A stretch of 64,000 bases of DNA from Betaproteobacteria bacterium. Its GTDB lineage: Bacteria; Pseudomonadota; Gammaproteobacteria; Burkholderiales; Rhodocyclaceae. The stretch spans positions 1 through 64,000 of the forward strand of contig WRMF01000008.1 of the NCBI GenBank assembly GCA_009777245.1. Reading direction: 5' to 3'. Shown here one piece after another: positions 9,288-17,566 of the stretch. Positions within the stretch are counted from its first letter, which is position 1. Each line of letters starts with the position of its first letter. The position numbers and the translations under genes are program-made. The notes below the pieces were generated by a model. The model made no database searches. It saw only the letters and a list, made by a program, of their open reading frames with translations, and was not told the origin of the DNA.

Positions 9288-10265
9288 ATGCCTATTTCCT
9301 CGTCACCATCTTCCGACGCGCCTTCCCTTGCCGATCTTTTGACCCGAGCCGAGGCGCTGCTTGCCGGAATCGAAGCTCTGTTGCCGGTATCGAACGACGC
9401 GCCGGACTGGGAGCACACCATCGCCTGCCGCTGGAAAAAACGAAAGCATGGCTTGGTCTTGAATCCTTCCGCTCTTGAAGGCCGCCTTATTCCGGTGCGC
9501 TCTCCGCATCCTGTCCGGCTGTCAGACCTTGCTGCAATAGAGGAGCAAAAAGCGCGTATCGTCGCCAATACCCGTCAGTTCATGGAAGGACGCGCCGCAA
9601 ACAATGTCCTTCTCACCGGCGCGCGCGGATCGGGCAAATCCTCGCTCATCAAGGCATTGCTGAATGAATTTGCCGACAAGGGGCTGCGCTTGATCGAAGT
9701 CGACAAGGAAGACCTTGCCGACCTTGCGGACATCATTGATCTGATTGCGGACAGGCCGGAGAAATTCATCCTCTTTTGCGATGATTTGTCCTTTGAGGCG
9801 AATGACGGCGCTTACAAGGCGTTGAAATCCGCGCTGGACGGCTCCATAGCCGCGCCTCCGGACAACGTGCTGATTTATGCCACTTCCAACCGCCGCCACC
9901 TGATCCCGGAATATTTTTCCGAAAATCTGGAGACTTCACGCGCCGATAGCGGAGAAATTCATCCGGGGGAGACTACGGAAGAAAAAGTATCCCTGTCCGA
10001 GCGTTTCGGCATCTGGATTTCATTCTATCCCTTCTCCCAGGATGATTACCTTGCCATCGTCGCCCATTGGCTTACGGCTTTTGGATTTTCCGAACGGGCG
10101 ATTAAAGATATGGAGCGCGAGGCGCTTAACTGGGCGTTAAGCCGGGGTTCAAGAAGCGGGCGCGTCGCTTGGCAATTCGCGCTGGATTTAGCGGGACAAT
10201 CCGGCGCATCCCGCAAACGGCAGTCAGGCGAGTTGTCCGTCGCCTGCGTCGGAGACATGGCATGA
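9288..10265 (+). CDS. DUF815-family AAA ATPase
   Basis: This is a P-loop ATPase of the DUF815 family, cytoplasmic and of unknown role. Walker A reads GARGSGKSS (111-119) and Walker B FILFCDDLS (160-168). The later SNRRHLIPE segment carries sensor and arginine-finger-like residues. I chose the ATG at 9288 because the upstream extension overlaps the divergent mltA start and looks non-coding. In betaproteobacteria this gene usually sits beside a fused Nudix/TMP-synthase-like gene. Here a RAYT element begins exactly at its stop codon, with TGA and the element's ATG overlapping, so its last residues may be element-encoded. Confidence 0.85.
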   Translation: MPISSSPSSDAPSLADLLTRAEALLAGIEALLPVSNDAPDWEHTIACRWKKRKHGLVLNPSALEGRLIPVRSPHPVRLSDLAAIEEQKARIVANTRQFMEGRAANNVLLTGARGSGKSSLIKALLNEFADKGLRLIEVDKEDLADLADIIDLIADRPEKFILFCDDLSFEANDGAYKALKSALDGSIAAPPDNVLIYATSNRRHLIPEYFSENLETSRADSGEIHPGETTEEKVSLSERFGIWISFYPFSQDDYLAIVAHWLTAFGFSERAIKDMEREALNWALSRGSRSGRVAWQFALDLAGQSGASRKRQSGELSVACVGDMA

Positions 10266-10328
10266 GAGAATTGCCGCAAGCCAAACCGTCTGACGGGATA
10301 TGATTACAGCCGGAACGGCGCATATTTT

Positions 10329-10829
10329 GTGACGATTTGCGCCAGGAACAGGGCAGAGTTATTTGGCGCAATTACACCCTGCGACGTAGGGGCGACTGCC
10401 CATGATCCCCGCGTGTCAAATATCGTAGGGGCGATCTCCCCCGACCGTCCGCATGTCAAATTCGTAGGGGCGACCGTCCCCGGTCGCCCGCATGTCAAAT
10501 TAAGCGACATAGGAAAGGTCATCCGTACAGCGATTTTGCGCAATCACCGAAATAATGTCATAATTGACCGCTACGTTGTCATGCCAAACCATATTCATAT
10601 GATTATGATTATGTCTTCGGAAACGGGCGACCGGGGACGGTCGCCCCTACAAACCATAATACGCAACATGAAAGCGTATATCACAAAACAAATCGGGTTC
10701 TCTCCCTGGCAGAAATCTTTCCATGATCATATTATCCGCAATGAAAGAGATTATCTGAGAATTGCGGAGTACATAGAAAATAACCCTGTCACCTGGGAAC
10801 ATGACTGTTTTCATCCTAACGATAAATGA
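10329..10829 (+). CDS. REP-associated tyrosine transposase (RAYT) with in-frame repeats
   Basis: This is an IS200-like Y1 transposase of the RAYT type, which nicks single-stranded DNA at REP sequences. The HUH motif is seen in VMPNHIHMIM. The family's C-terminal motif HIIRNERDYLRIAEYIENNP holds the candidate catalytic tyrosine. Similarity to the family continues upstream of the GTG at 10329 (NRLTGYDYSRNGAYF from about 10284). An ATG at 10262 (MRELPQ) is out of frame with it, so a small deletion seems to have frameshifted the 5' end. Three 13-residue repeats, encoded by 39-base REP-like units, interrupt the domain before the HUH segment. A further inverted unit follows it. The protein may be inactive. 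Confidence 0.82.
   Translation: MTICARNRAELFGAITPCDVGATAHDPRVSNIVGAISPDRPHVKFVGATVPGRPHVKLSDIGKVIRTAILRNHRNNVIIDRYVVMPNHIHMIMIMSSETGDRGRSPLQTIIRNMKAYITKQIGFSPWQKSFHDHIIRNERDYLRIAEYIENNPVTWEHDCFHPNDK
10386..10500. repeat. Three tandem 39-base REP-like units inside the RAYT gene
   Basis: Units start at 10386, 10425 and 10464. Each reads approximately GTAGGGGCGACCGTCCCC, then GGTCGCCCGCATGTCAAAT. The 39-base period keeps the reading frame, giving VGATAHDPRVSNI, VGAISPDRPHVKF and VGATVPGRPHVKL. An inverted unit lies at 10624-10650. Confidence 0.85.
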
Positions 10830-10906
10830 TGATTTTCAACGAACCGCTAAACTTTCTCCCCTCTCCCACTTGCGGAAGAGGGTCACAAGATTTTACTGCC
10901 GCCATT

Positions 10907-11497
10907 ATGAGCCATTACCACAATCCCTCATGCCTCTTGCCTGACCGGATGCTCGTCACCCATGCTTGGGATGAGGGAATCGAAAAAGCCGTGGCGCGTA
11001 TTGAATACGCCCTGGCGCAGGGAATTCGCATGATTCTGGCGCGGGAGCAGGCGCTCCCCATGCCAAAGCGTCTGGACTTTCTCCGTGCGGTTGTTGAAAA
11101 AGCCGGACAGTACGACGCCATGATTCTCATTAGCGAGGCGGGAGATAACTGCGGCGGCGAATTATCCCGTCTGGTTGGCGCACATGGCATTCATTTGAGC
11201 GGCAGGGCGATGAATGCCATGCCGAATCGTCCTGATTTTCCCTGTGTCGGCGCTTCCTGCCATAACGCGGAAGAAATCAGGACAGCAGAGAGAATGGGCA
11301 TGGACTATGTAACCCTGGGGCCGGTATTGCCTACGCCCAGTCATCCGGGGCATCCCGGCCTTGGCTGGGATGCTTTTGCCGCGCTCGCCATGAATGCCGC
11401 GATTCCCATCTACGCCATTGGCGGACAAAGTCTGGATACCCTGGCCGTTGCAAGGCAACACGGCGCGCATGGCATCGCCTGCATGAGAAATATTTAG
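10907..11497 (+). CDS. Stand-alone ThiE/TenI-like domain, Nudix half missing
   Basis: This 196-residue protein resembles the TMP-synthase-like (TIM-barrel) C-terminal half of the fused Nudix-ThiE proteins common in beta- and gammaproteobacteria. It shows the LPDRMLVTHAWD entry, the GIHLSGRAM strand, SCHNAEEI, the LGPVLPTPSHPGHPGLGW phosphate-binding region and a final AIGGQS loop. The N-terminal Nudix (MutT) domain normally fused to it is absent, and a RAYT element occupies its expected place. The start at 10907 is chosen because the longer frame runs back into repeat DNA. No ribosome site is obvious. It may be a non-functional remnant. Confidence 0.75.
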   Translation: MSHYHNPSCLLPDRMLVTHAWDEGIEKAVARIEYALAQGIRMILAREQALPMPKRLDFLRAVVEKAGQYDAMILISEAGDNCGGELSRLVGAHGIHLSGRAMNAMPNRPDFPCVGASCHNAEEIRTAERMGMDYVTLGPVLPTPSHPGHPGLGWDAFAALAMNAAIPIYAIGGQSLDTLAVARQHGAHGIACMRNI

Positions 11498-11632
11498 GGT
11501 GGTACAGCAGGCAGGGGTTTTTGGCTTCGCCGCGATTGACCACGCGTCTCGAAGAAGCCTCGCCATTTATGGCGGGGTTAGCGAGACAGTTGATTATGGA
11601 GCATTGAGGCTCCCCTCATTTGTGGCGAGGAA

Positions 11633-11654
11633 ACCCCAACCTTCAGGTTGGGGT
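11633..11654. repeat. Short perfect hairpin upstream of pheS
   Basis: ACCCCAACC-TTCA-GGTTGGGGT is a 9-base stem with a 4-base loop. No T-run follows on either strand, so a Rho-independent terminator is not well supported. Apart from it, 11498-11759 shows nothing coding. Confidence 0.55.
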
Positions 11655-11708
11655 GACTCACATCAAAGCAATTATGAGATGGCGCGAGGGAGAGGATGCA
11701 ACCGATAG

Positions 11709-12806
<1,098 letters not shown>

Positions 12807-12866
12807 ACGATGGAATTAACCGACGCGCGTTAGCGCATCCGAGTTGAGCGCAATGTCAGGGGGCAG
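12807..12866 (-). other. Putative decayed attC (integron recombination) site
   Basis: On the minus strand, after the next gene's stop, lies GACATTGCGCTCAACTCGGA, then TGCG-CTAA-CGCGTCGGTTAATTC. The two arms form an imperfect palindrome with unpaired bases, like the L''/L' arms of attC sites (compare the common TCAAGTCGG and CGGCTTAACTC). The outer GTTRRRY core is not intact, so this would be a fossil. Confidence 0.4.
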
Positions 12867-13268
12867 TTATACACGGTCCGGCTGCCATTCAGGATATGCG
12901 GGGATATGCGAACCGTACTCAAGCCACGAAACCTCATGTGATTTCCAAATTTGAAATGCTGGCTTTTGCCCCGGGTCGTCATCCAGCGTAGCAACGCGCA
13001 AGAAGACTTGATCCTGTCCCGTGCGCTGTGCGATTATATGTGTGCCACAGTTTGAACAAAAATAACGAGATTTGCCGGGAGATGACTCATACGCCTTTAG
13101 TTGATCCTGGCCTCGAACCCAACGGAAATTCTCATGTTTTACACCGGCGCCTGTATTAAAAGCAGCGGCGTGCGATTTACGGCAGGTACGACAAGAGCAA
13201 TGGCTAATTGGAGAGTCAAGCTGGAGTATTTCGTACTCCACTGCACCGCAAAGACAACTTCCTTTCAT
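12867..13268 (-). CDS. GFA/CENP-V family zinc protein
   Basis: This 133-residue protein has the glutathione-dependent formaldehyde-activating (GFA) fold with its zinc ligands: CLC (Cys5, Cys7), CSCRTC (Cys24, Cys26, Cys29) and CSNC (Cys71, Cys74). Known members bind glutathione adducts, but most are uncharacterised small cytoplasmic proteins, so formaldehyde metabolism is only a family guess. The ATG follows TAGGAG. The gene is AT-richer than its neighbours and lies in a same-strand run of small genes with attC-like sequence after its stop, which fits an origin as an integron cassette. Confidence 0.85.
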   Translation of the reverse strand: MKGSCLCGAVEYEILQLDSPISHCSCRTCRKSHAAAFNTGAGVKHENFRWVRGQDQLKAYESSPGKSRYFCSNCGTHIIAQRTGQDQVFLRVATLDDDPGQKPAFQIWKSHEVSWLEYGSHIPAYPEWQPDRV

Positions 13269-13305
13269 GTGTACTCCTACTAAGGGTAACGCAAATTAGG
13301 AGCAG

Positions 13306-13337
13306 GTAGTTTAACTACTCATTTGCGGAAAGTACAC
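13306..13337. repeat. 32-base direct repeat, left copy
   Basis: GTAGTTTAACTACTCATTTG followed by CGGAAAGTACAC. A near-identical copy lies at 14231-14262, in the same orientation. The pair flanks the two genes between them. The right half matches the tail of the larger dispersed repeat family. Confidence 0.8.
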
Positions 13338-13663
13338 TAGGACGCATCTTGCATGACACCCCACGAATTACACCTGCCACCGAATGGCTGCATTGCGGCA
13401 GTGACATTGCGTTGTGTTGAGGTTACTGCCTCATACGTAAGAATTCCGTGTGTTTGTATAAGCACGTATCCCGTCCCGTCCTCATCCTCGTCGTAAATCT
13501 CGATGCCCCCGAATTTGGAACTAAGCCACTCCAAGGCAGCATCGGCTGGCGGCCAAGAAGCGAAATCTACGTTGAAGTCAACGGTATATGGCTTGGAGAA
13601 ATCGAGACCGCTTTCATAAAGACGACGAAAAACATCACCATCGGCATCGTTTGGCCAACTCAT
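13337..13663 (-). CDS. RraB-like ribonuclease E inhibitor
   Basis: This 108-residue acidic protein matches the RraB fold: PNDADGDVFRRL at the N-terminus, the KPYTVDFNVDFASWPP core and a C-terminal FGGRCNSWGV. In Escherichia coli RraB binds RNase E and tunes mRNA decay; this copy is probably cytoplasmic with a related role. The stop codon lies against the 32-base direct repeat. An AGGAG site precedes the ATG. It follows the 170-residue gene with a gap of 27 bases, in the same orientation, and both are AT-richer than core genes nearby. Confidence 0.75.
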   Translation of the reverse strand: MSWPNDADGDVFRRLYESGLDFSKPYTVDFNVDFASWPPADAALEWLSSKFGGIEIYDEDEDGTGYVLIQTHGILTYEAVTSTQRNVTAAMQPFGGRCNSWGVMQDAS

Positions 13664-13690
13664 AAACTCTCCTATCGGTTGAATGAAATG

Positions 13691-14203
13691 TTAGGTTGTA
13701 TCTGCTTGCTCCGGCAAGATACTCGTTCGCAAACTACTGACGTGCGGCGTTAAGCGCACACCATTAAACGTGTGTGTGCAACACCTGCAAAATGGAGCAA
13801 GGCTGTACGGATTGAACGCCGGATTGACCACTTGCAACAAACCCGCTTCGTCAACATAAAGGCCGCTATATAAGCTTGCACTATCTATGCAGACACAGTC
13901 TTTGCGCTCGTGCTCATGTAATGCTACAAGCCAAAAGATGGGATCTGACCGATCCAGTCTGCGCACAGCCTCAGCATGCACAGCATTCCACTCATGACCC
14001 ACTTTCGAGAGCAGAAATTTGAACAACGGCGTATAGTCGAGGCCACGCCGCTTTTTGCCACCCATAGATTGACGCGAAGCTTCTGAGCGAATGGTTTGTT
14101 TTGTGTTTCGCTCATCAGCGAAACTGCCACCTGCTAGATGGCGCACACAATGTGCGGTTGTGTTCACTCGGCGGTAGAGCGGCGACTTTTGTGACTTTTG
14201 CAT
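13691..14203 (-). CDS. Conserved hypothetical protein with CRCC motif
   Basis: I do not recognise a named family. The 170-residue protein has a basic N-terminus (MGGKKRRGLDYTPLFKFLLS), a middle part with RRLDRSDPIFWLVALHEHE, and a cysteine-rich CRCCTHTFNGVRLTP segment near the C-terminus that may bind metal. The genomic setting is informative. GTTAGGT, matching the integron core GTTRRRY, lies just before the start codon. ACCTAACATTTCATTCAACC, matching the opposite half of an attC site, covers its stop codon. This is the arrangement of a gene cassette. The stretch is AT-rich relative to neighbours. Confidence 0.6.
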   Translation of the reverse strand: MQKSQKSPLYRRVNTTAHCVRHLAGGSFADERNTKQTIRSEASRQSMGGKKRRGLDYTPLFKFLLSKVGHEWNAVHAEAVRRLDRSDPIFWLVALHEHERKDCVCIDSASLYSGLYVDEAGLLQVVNPAFNPYSLAPFCRCCTHTFNGVRLTPHVSSLRTSILPEQADTT

Positions 14204-14230
14204 CTATGTTACCTAACACGAACTCTGTTT

Positions 14231-14262
14231 GTAGTTTAACCACTCATTTGCGGAAAGTACAC
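14231..14262. repeat. 32-base direct repeat, right copy
   Basis: GTAGTTTAACCACTCATTTG followed by CGGAAAGTACAC. It differs from the copy at 13306-13337 at one position. A further partial copy of the left half lies at 14318-14333. Confidence 0.8.
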
Positions 14263-14263
14263 A

Positions 14264-14296
14264 ATGTTGGGGTTCGCAAGCTCACCCCAACCTACG
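14264..14296. repeat. Dispersed palindromic repeat
   Basis: GTTGGGGTTCGCAAGCTCAC followed by CCCAACCTACG is the same family as the copies at 2888-2920 and 15548-15582. Confidence 0.65.
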
Positions 14297-14450
14297 CCCT
14301 AACGCAAATTATGCGGGTAGTTTAACCACAGGTTTCGCCGACCCCGCCATTCATGACGGAGGCGGCAAGAATCAATGCTTGCGGCAGTTTGCCTGAGCAT
14401 CAGGAATCAGAGGTTTTTCTGATCCCTGATTCCTGTACTCTGATAGCTGA

Positions 14451-14855
14451 TCAAGCCGCAGCCAGATGGGTGGCAAAACCTGGGGCAAGATAAGTTGAGG
14501 CGGTAAAGTCCTCGGCGTCGGTTTCGACCTGCCACCAGGCAAGATGCGGCAGGAATGTATCGAATACTTCCGGGTGCGGACATTCTTGCCGCGTTTGCGC
14601 GTCAAAAATTTCCAGGATGGTGCCAAGGCAATGAAGCTGAAAAGCCATGCGATCCCCGTCGAATACAAGGGCGTCGTATTCCAGCGACAGATATGGATCG
14701 CTATTGTCCCAGGGGGACTTGGTGATGATCAAGAGATTGCCCTTCTGCGCGAATCTATTGTCTTCGCATAGGCTTTCCCAGTCCTCGGCTACGCGAGTCC
14801 TGATGCTGTTGGCGCGGGCAAGATCAGCTCCCCGCAGAGTCCATTCCAGTCTCAT
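14451..14855 (-). CDS. Hypothetical protein, 134 residues
   Basis: No family is recognised. The protein is acidic, rich in Trp, Leu and Asp, and has no membrane segment or signal peptide, so it is probably cytoplasmic. It begins MRLEWTLRGADLARANSI and ends in an Ala-rich tail. The ATG follows a GGGAGAATA site. It is transcribed in the same direction as the three cassette-like genes to its left but has no attC-like sequence visible at its ends. The gap 14204-14450 holds only repeats. Confidence 0.6.
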   Translation of the reverse strand: MRLEWTLRGADLARANSIRTRVAEDWESLCEDNRFAQKGNLLIITKSPWDNSDPYLSLEYDALVFDGDRMAFQLHCLGTILEIFDAQTRQECPHPEVFDTFLPHLAWWQVETDAEDFTASTYLAPGFATHLAAA

Positions 14856-14981
14856 GTTATTCTCCCGGTTGCAAACAAATAAAGACGAAGAATGATAAGC
14901 ATATTTCAGGCCAGGTCAACGATATGTGTGTGGGTATATGTGCGCGGGCGCAGGTCGGTTCTGCAAAAATACGACAGATTG

Positions 14982-15011
14982 TTGCGTGGTGGAAAAAATC
15001 TGGATTATAAT
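14982..15011 (+). promoter_or_regulatory. Sigma-70 promoter for rpmB-rpmG
   Basis: TTGCGT at 14982-14987 and a perfect TATAAT at 15006-15011, 18 bases apart, lie about 40 bases before the rpmB start. Confidence 0.65.
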
Positions 15012-15048
15012 ACACAGCTTTCCGTAACGGACAACCTCTGGAGTAATC

Positions 15049-15282
15049 ATGGCGCGAGTCTGCCAAGTAACGGGCAAGGCCCCGATGGTAGGGAACAATG
15101 TTTCCCACGCCAACAACAAGACCAAGCGGCGTTTTTTGCCGAATCTGCACTATCGCCGCTTTTGGGTCGAAAGTGAAAACCGTTTCGTGCGTCTGCGCGT
15201 CTCCAACGCTGGTCTGCGCCTCATTGACAAAAAAGGGATTGATGACGTGCTTGCCGACTTGCGTAGTCGCGGCGAACTTTAA
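15049..15282 (+). CDS. rpmB: 50S ribosomal protein L28
   Basis: L28 is a small basic protein of the large ribosomal subunit. The sequence [20 protein letters not shown] and the following Lys/Arg-rich stretch through residue 60 are typical. At 77 residues the length is normal. A strong promoter lies upstream, a GGAG ribosome site precedes the ATG, and rpmG follows after 17 bases. The rpmB-rpmG pairing is conserved in proteobacteria. Confidence 0.98.
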   Translation: MARVCQVTGKAPMVGNNVSHANNKTKRRFLPNLHYRRFWVESENRFVRLRVSNAGLRLIDKKGIDDVLADLRSRGEL

Positions 15283-15299
15283 TGTGAAGGAAAAAGATC

Positions 15300-15470
15300 A
15301 TGGCAGCCAAAGGCGGACGCGAAAAAATCAAGCTGGAATCCTCTGCGGGAACCGGACACTTCTACACAACCTCCAAGAACAAGCGCACAACGCCGGAAAA
15401 ACTGGAGTTCATGAAATATGACCCCAAGGCGAAAAAACACGTGCTCTATAAGGAAATCAAGCTGAAGTAA
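15300..15470 (+). CDS. rpmG: 50S ribosomal protein L33
   Basis: This 56-residue basic protein begins [20 protein letters not shown] and ends YKEIKLK, matching the Cys-lacking form of L33 found in many proteobacteria. It follows rpmB with a GAAGG ribosome site and is closed by a clear terminator 14 bases after the stop. Confidence 0.97.
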   Translation: MAAKGGREKIKLESSAGTGHFYTTSKNKRTTPEKLEFMKYDPKAKKHVLYKEIKLK

Positions 15471-15484
15471 GCTACTCCTGTCCC

Positions 15485-15514
15485 AAAAAAACCGGCTTGC
15501 AGGCCGGTTTTTTG
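15485..15514 (+). terminator. Rho-independent terminator after rpmG
   Basis: AAACCGGCTTGCAGGCCGGTTTTTT: a GC-rich stem with a T-run on the plus strand. The A-run on its other side could also stop transcription coming from dsbB. Confidence 0.9.
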
Positions 15515-15547
15515 TTCGACGGGTTATACTTCTCCGCGCAGACTGCG

Positions 15548-15582
15548 TGTTTGGGTTCGCGTTACGCTCACCCCAACCTACG
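15548..15582. repeat. Dispersed palindromic repeat overlapping the dsbB stop
   Basis: TTGGGTTCGCGTTACGCTCA followed by CCCCAACCTACG. Read on the minus strand, its CGTAGGTTGGGGTGA supplies the last codons (RRLG) and the stop of dsbB. Confidence 0.7.
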
Positions 15583-16122
15583 CATAAACCAGCCCGAAAC
15601 CATGAGGGTAAAGGCGGCGAAGAGAGCGAAAAATACCGCCGCCCAGTTGGCGAGCGAAAAGCCCAGAAAAACCCATTCCTTGCTGCTGCATGACCCGGAC
15701 GCGAAAAAAAGATCAGGCAGAAAAGGGACGTGTTCCATCCAGTAGAGACCAAGCCAATCCACGAAGTCTTCGATAAGGCCGGGGGCGGCGCGATCGCATT
15801 CCTGAACAAAACCAGGAGCGGACTGCATCAGGGTCTGGTAAATGGCAACGCCAAACCCCCAAATACAAGGCAGGGCAAGGGTCAAGCCAACCATCCGGCA
15901 TGAGCCTTTGCCGGAGCGGACAAAGGCGGCGGCGAGTAAGGCAAGCGTGCCGAAGACCATGAACAGCAGGCGCTGAAAGATGCAGAGCGGGCAAGGCTCA
16001 AGCTGTTCCACATAACTTAATGCCAGACCGCTGATACTGAGCGCCCAGGCCGCAAGACCGACCAGCAAAAAGCCGCTTCGGGGGGAAAGACGGTTCAGCA
16101 GGGATAAGGCATTGGTCAGCAT
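15568..16122 (-). CDS. dsbB: Disulfide bond formation protein B
   Basis: DsbB is an inner-membrane protein that reoxidises DsbA and passes electrons to quinones. It has four hydrophobic segments over 184 residues, the first periplasmic pair CPLC (Cys44, Cys47) and a second pair Cys109 and Cys145 in the second loop. The C-terminal MRRLG comes from a dispersed repeat. The start overlaps the end of ccmC by seven bases, so the gene is translationally coupled to the cytochrome c maturation genes. That is unusual and suggests a link between disulfide chemistry and heme delivery here. Confidence 0.93.
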   Translation of the reverse strand: MLTNALSLLNRLSPRSGFLLVGLAAWALSISGLALSYVEQLEPCPLCIFQRLLFMVFGTLALLAAAFVRSGKGSCRMVGLTLALPCIWGFGVAIYQTLMQSAPGFVQECDRAAPGLIEDFVDWLGLYWMEHVPFLPDLFFASGSCSSKEWVFLGFSLANWAAVFFALFAAFTLMVSGWFMRRLG

Positions 16123-16886
16123 TGGGCTTTATCCTCTTTTCCAGACGCTTCTTTCGCAAGCAGGGCGCGTACCCATTCCGCATTGCGTTCCCGTTCAAGG
16201 ATAATGCCGCGCACTCGAATGAGAGCTATGGCGATGCTGTACATCCACATGGCGAACGCGCAAAGCAGCATTCCCCAGAGCATGATCGCCGCCATGCTGG
16301 GAGATTTTGTCAAGGAGACGGAAGCGCCTTGATGCAGGCTGTTCCACCAGTTTACCGAGAAATAGATGATAGGGATGTTGATGACGCTTGCCAGCACCAG
16401 CACCGCGCCTGCCTTGTCGGCGCGGCGCGTGTCGTCAATGGCGTGGGTAAGCGAGATGAAAGCGATGTAGAGGAAAAACAGGATCAGGGTCGAGGTCAGG
16501 CGGGCGTCCCACACCCACCATGCGCCCCACATGGGTTTGCCCCAGAACGCGCCTGTCCAGAGCGAGAGGAACGCAAAACACGCGCCGGTGGGCGCGAGCG
16601 CGCGGATCATCATGCCGGAAAGGCGGGTGTTGAAAGCAAGACCGATAGCCGCCCAGAACGCCATGACCAGATAGATGAACATGGCCATCCACGACGCGCC
16701 GACGTGTACAAAAATGATGCGATAGCCTTCGCCTTGCTGGAAATCAATGGGCGCGACGCACAAGCCAAGCCAGAGACCGGCGATGCCGGACAGGGCGGCC
16801 AGACACCAGAACCAGGGAATCATGCGTCCGGCCAGAGGATAGAAGGCGGCGGGCGCGGCAAATTTGTACCAGTTAATCATTTGCAT
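16116..16886 (-). CDS. ccmC: Heme exporter protein CcmC
   Basis: CcmC is an inner-membrane protein of System I cytochrome c maturation that holds heme for transfer to CcmE. The tryptophan-rich signature WGKPMWGAWWVWDARLTS lies in the middle, between about six membrane helices, and histidines near residues 61 and 185 are candidate heme ligands. The length of 256 residues is usual. It lies 7 bases after ccmB. The next genes expected, ccmD and ccmE, are missing; dsbB overlaps its end instead. Confidence 0.95.
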   Translation of the reverse strand: MQMINWYKFAAPAAFYPLAGRMIPWFWCLAALSGIAGLWLGLCVAPIDFQQGEGYRIIFVHVGASWMAMFIYLVMAFWAAIGLAFNTRLSGMMIRALAPTGACFAFLSLWTGAFWGKPMWGAWWVWDARLTSTLILFFLYIAFISLTHAIDDTRRADKAGAVLVLASVINIPIIYFSVNWWNSLHQGASVSLTKSPSMAAIMLWGMLLCAFAMWMYSIAIALIRVRGIILERERNAEWVRALLAKEASGKEDKAQC

Positions 16887-16893
16887 GAAGCCA

Positions 16894-17562
16894 TTATTCC
16901 AGAGAGATTTTCAGGGCGGCTGCGGCGGCCCAGGGCGCAAAAACAATGCTGCCGGTCGAGAAAGCCGCAAGCAGAAAAAGGTGGGGGCGCGGCGACAAGC
17001 CGTGCGCCACGGCATCTACCGCGCCCGCGCCCAAAATCAGCGCGGGGATGTATAAGGGTAACACTACAAGGGAAATCAGAACAGCCGCGCCGCGAAGCCC
17101 CAGGGTCAATCCCGCGCCGATAGAGCCGATGCCGGAGAGCGCGGGCGTGCCGATCAGGATGGAAAAGAACAGGATAACGAGCGCATCCATCGGCAAATCG
17201 AACTGCAAGGCCAGTATCGGCGAGATGAGCGCAAGCGGCAGGCCGGAGATCATCCAGTGGGCAATGGCTTTGCCCAGCGCGGCAAGGCCGAGCGGATAGG
17301 GCGCGAGCGCAATCTGTTCCAGGGTTCCGTCGGCGAAGTCGTCGGCGAACATTCGGGGCAGGGAGAGCAGCGTGGACAATAACGCGCCGACCCAGAGGAT
17401 ACCGGGCGCAAGCCGCCGCAAGAGTTCCGGCTCCGGCCCCACGCCAAAGGCAAAGAGACTGGCGACGATGAGAAAAAAGCAGAGAGGCGCGGCCAAATCC
17501 GCCGGACGGCGCAGCGCCAGGGAAAGGTCGCGGGCGATGATGCGGGCGATGAAGGAGAACAT
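16894..17562 (-). CDS. ccmB: Heme exporter permease CcmB
   Basis: CcmB is the membrane subunit of the CcmAB ABC transporter of cytochrome c maturation. Six hydrophobic helices are seen over 222 residues. The RMFADDFADGTLEQ stretch between the second and third helices is the family hallmark, thought to contact CcmA. The ATG at 17562 was chosen because it starts the conserved N-terminus (MFSFIARIIARDL); the longer frame would overlap ccmA. It lies four bases after the ccmA stop. Confidence 0.94.
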   Translation of the reverse strand: MFSFIARIIARDLSLALRRPADLAAPLCFFLIVASLFAFGVGPEPELLRRLAPGILWVGALLSTLLSLPRMFADDFADGTLEQIALAPYPLGLAALGKAIAHWMISGLPLALISPILALQFDLPMDALVILFFSILIGTPALSGIGSIGAGLTLGLRGAAVLISLVVLPLYIPALILGAGAVDAVAHGLSPRPHLFLLAAFSTGSIVFAPWAAAAALKISLE

Positions 17563-17566
17563 TGCG

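Noticed and set aside
10386-10500. Possible CRISPR array (three ~37-base repeats)
   Set aside because: The units are directly tandem without distinct spacers, lie in frame inside a transposase gene, and no cas gene is present.
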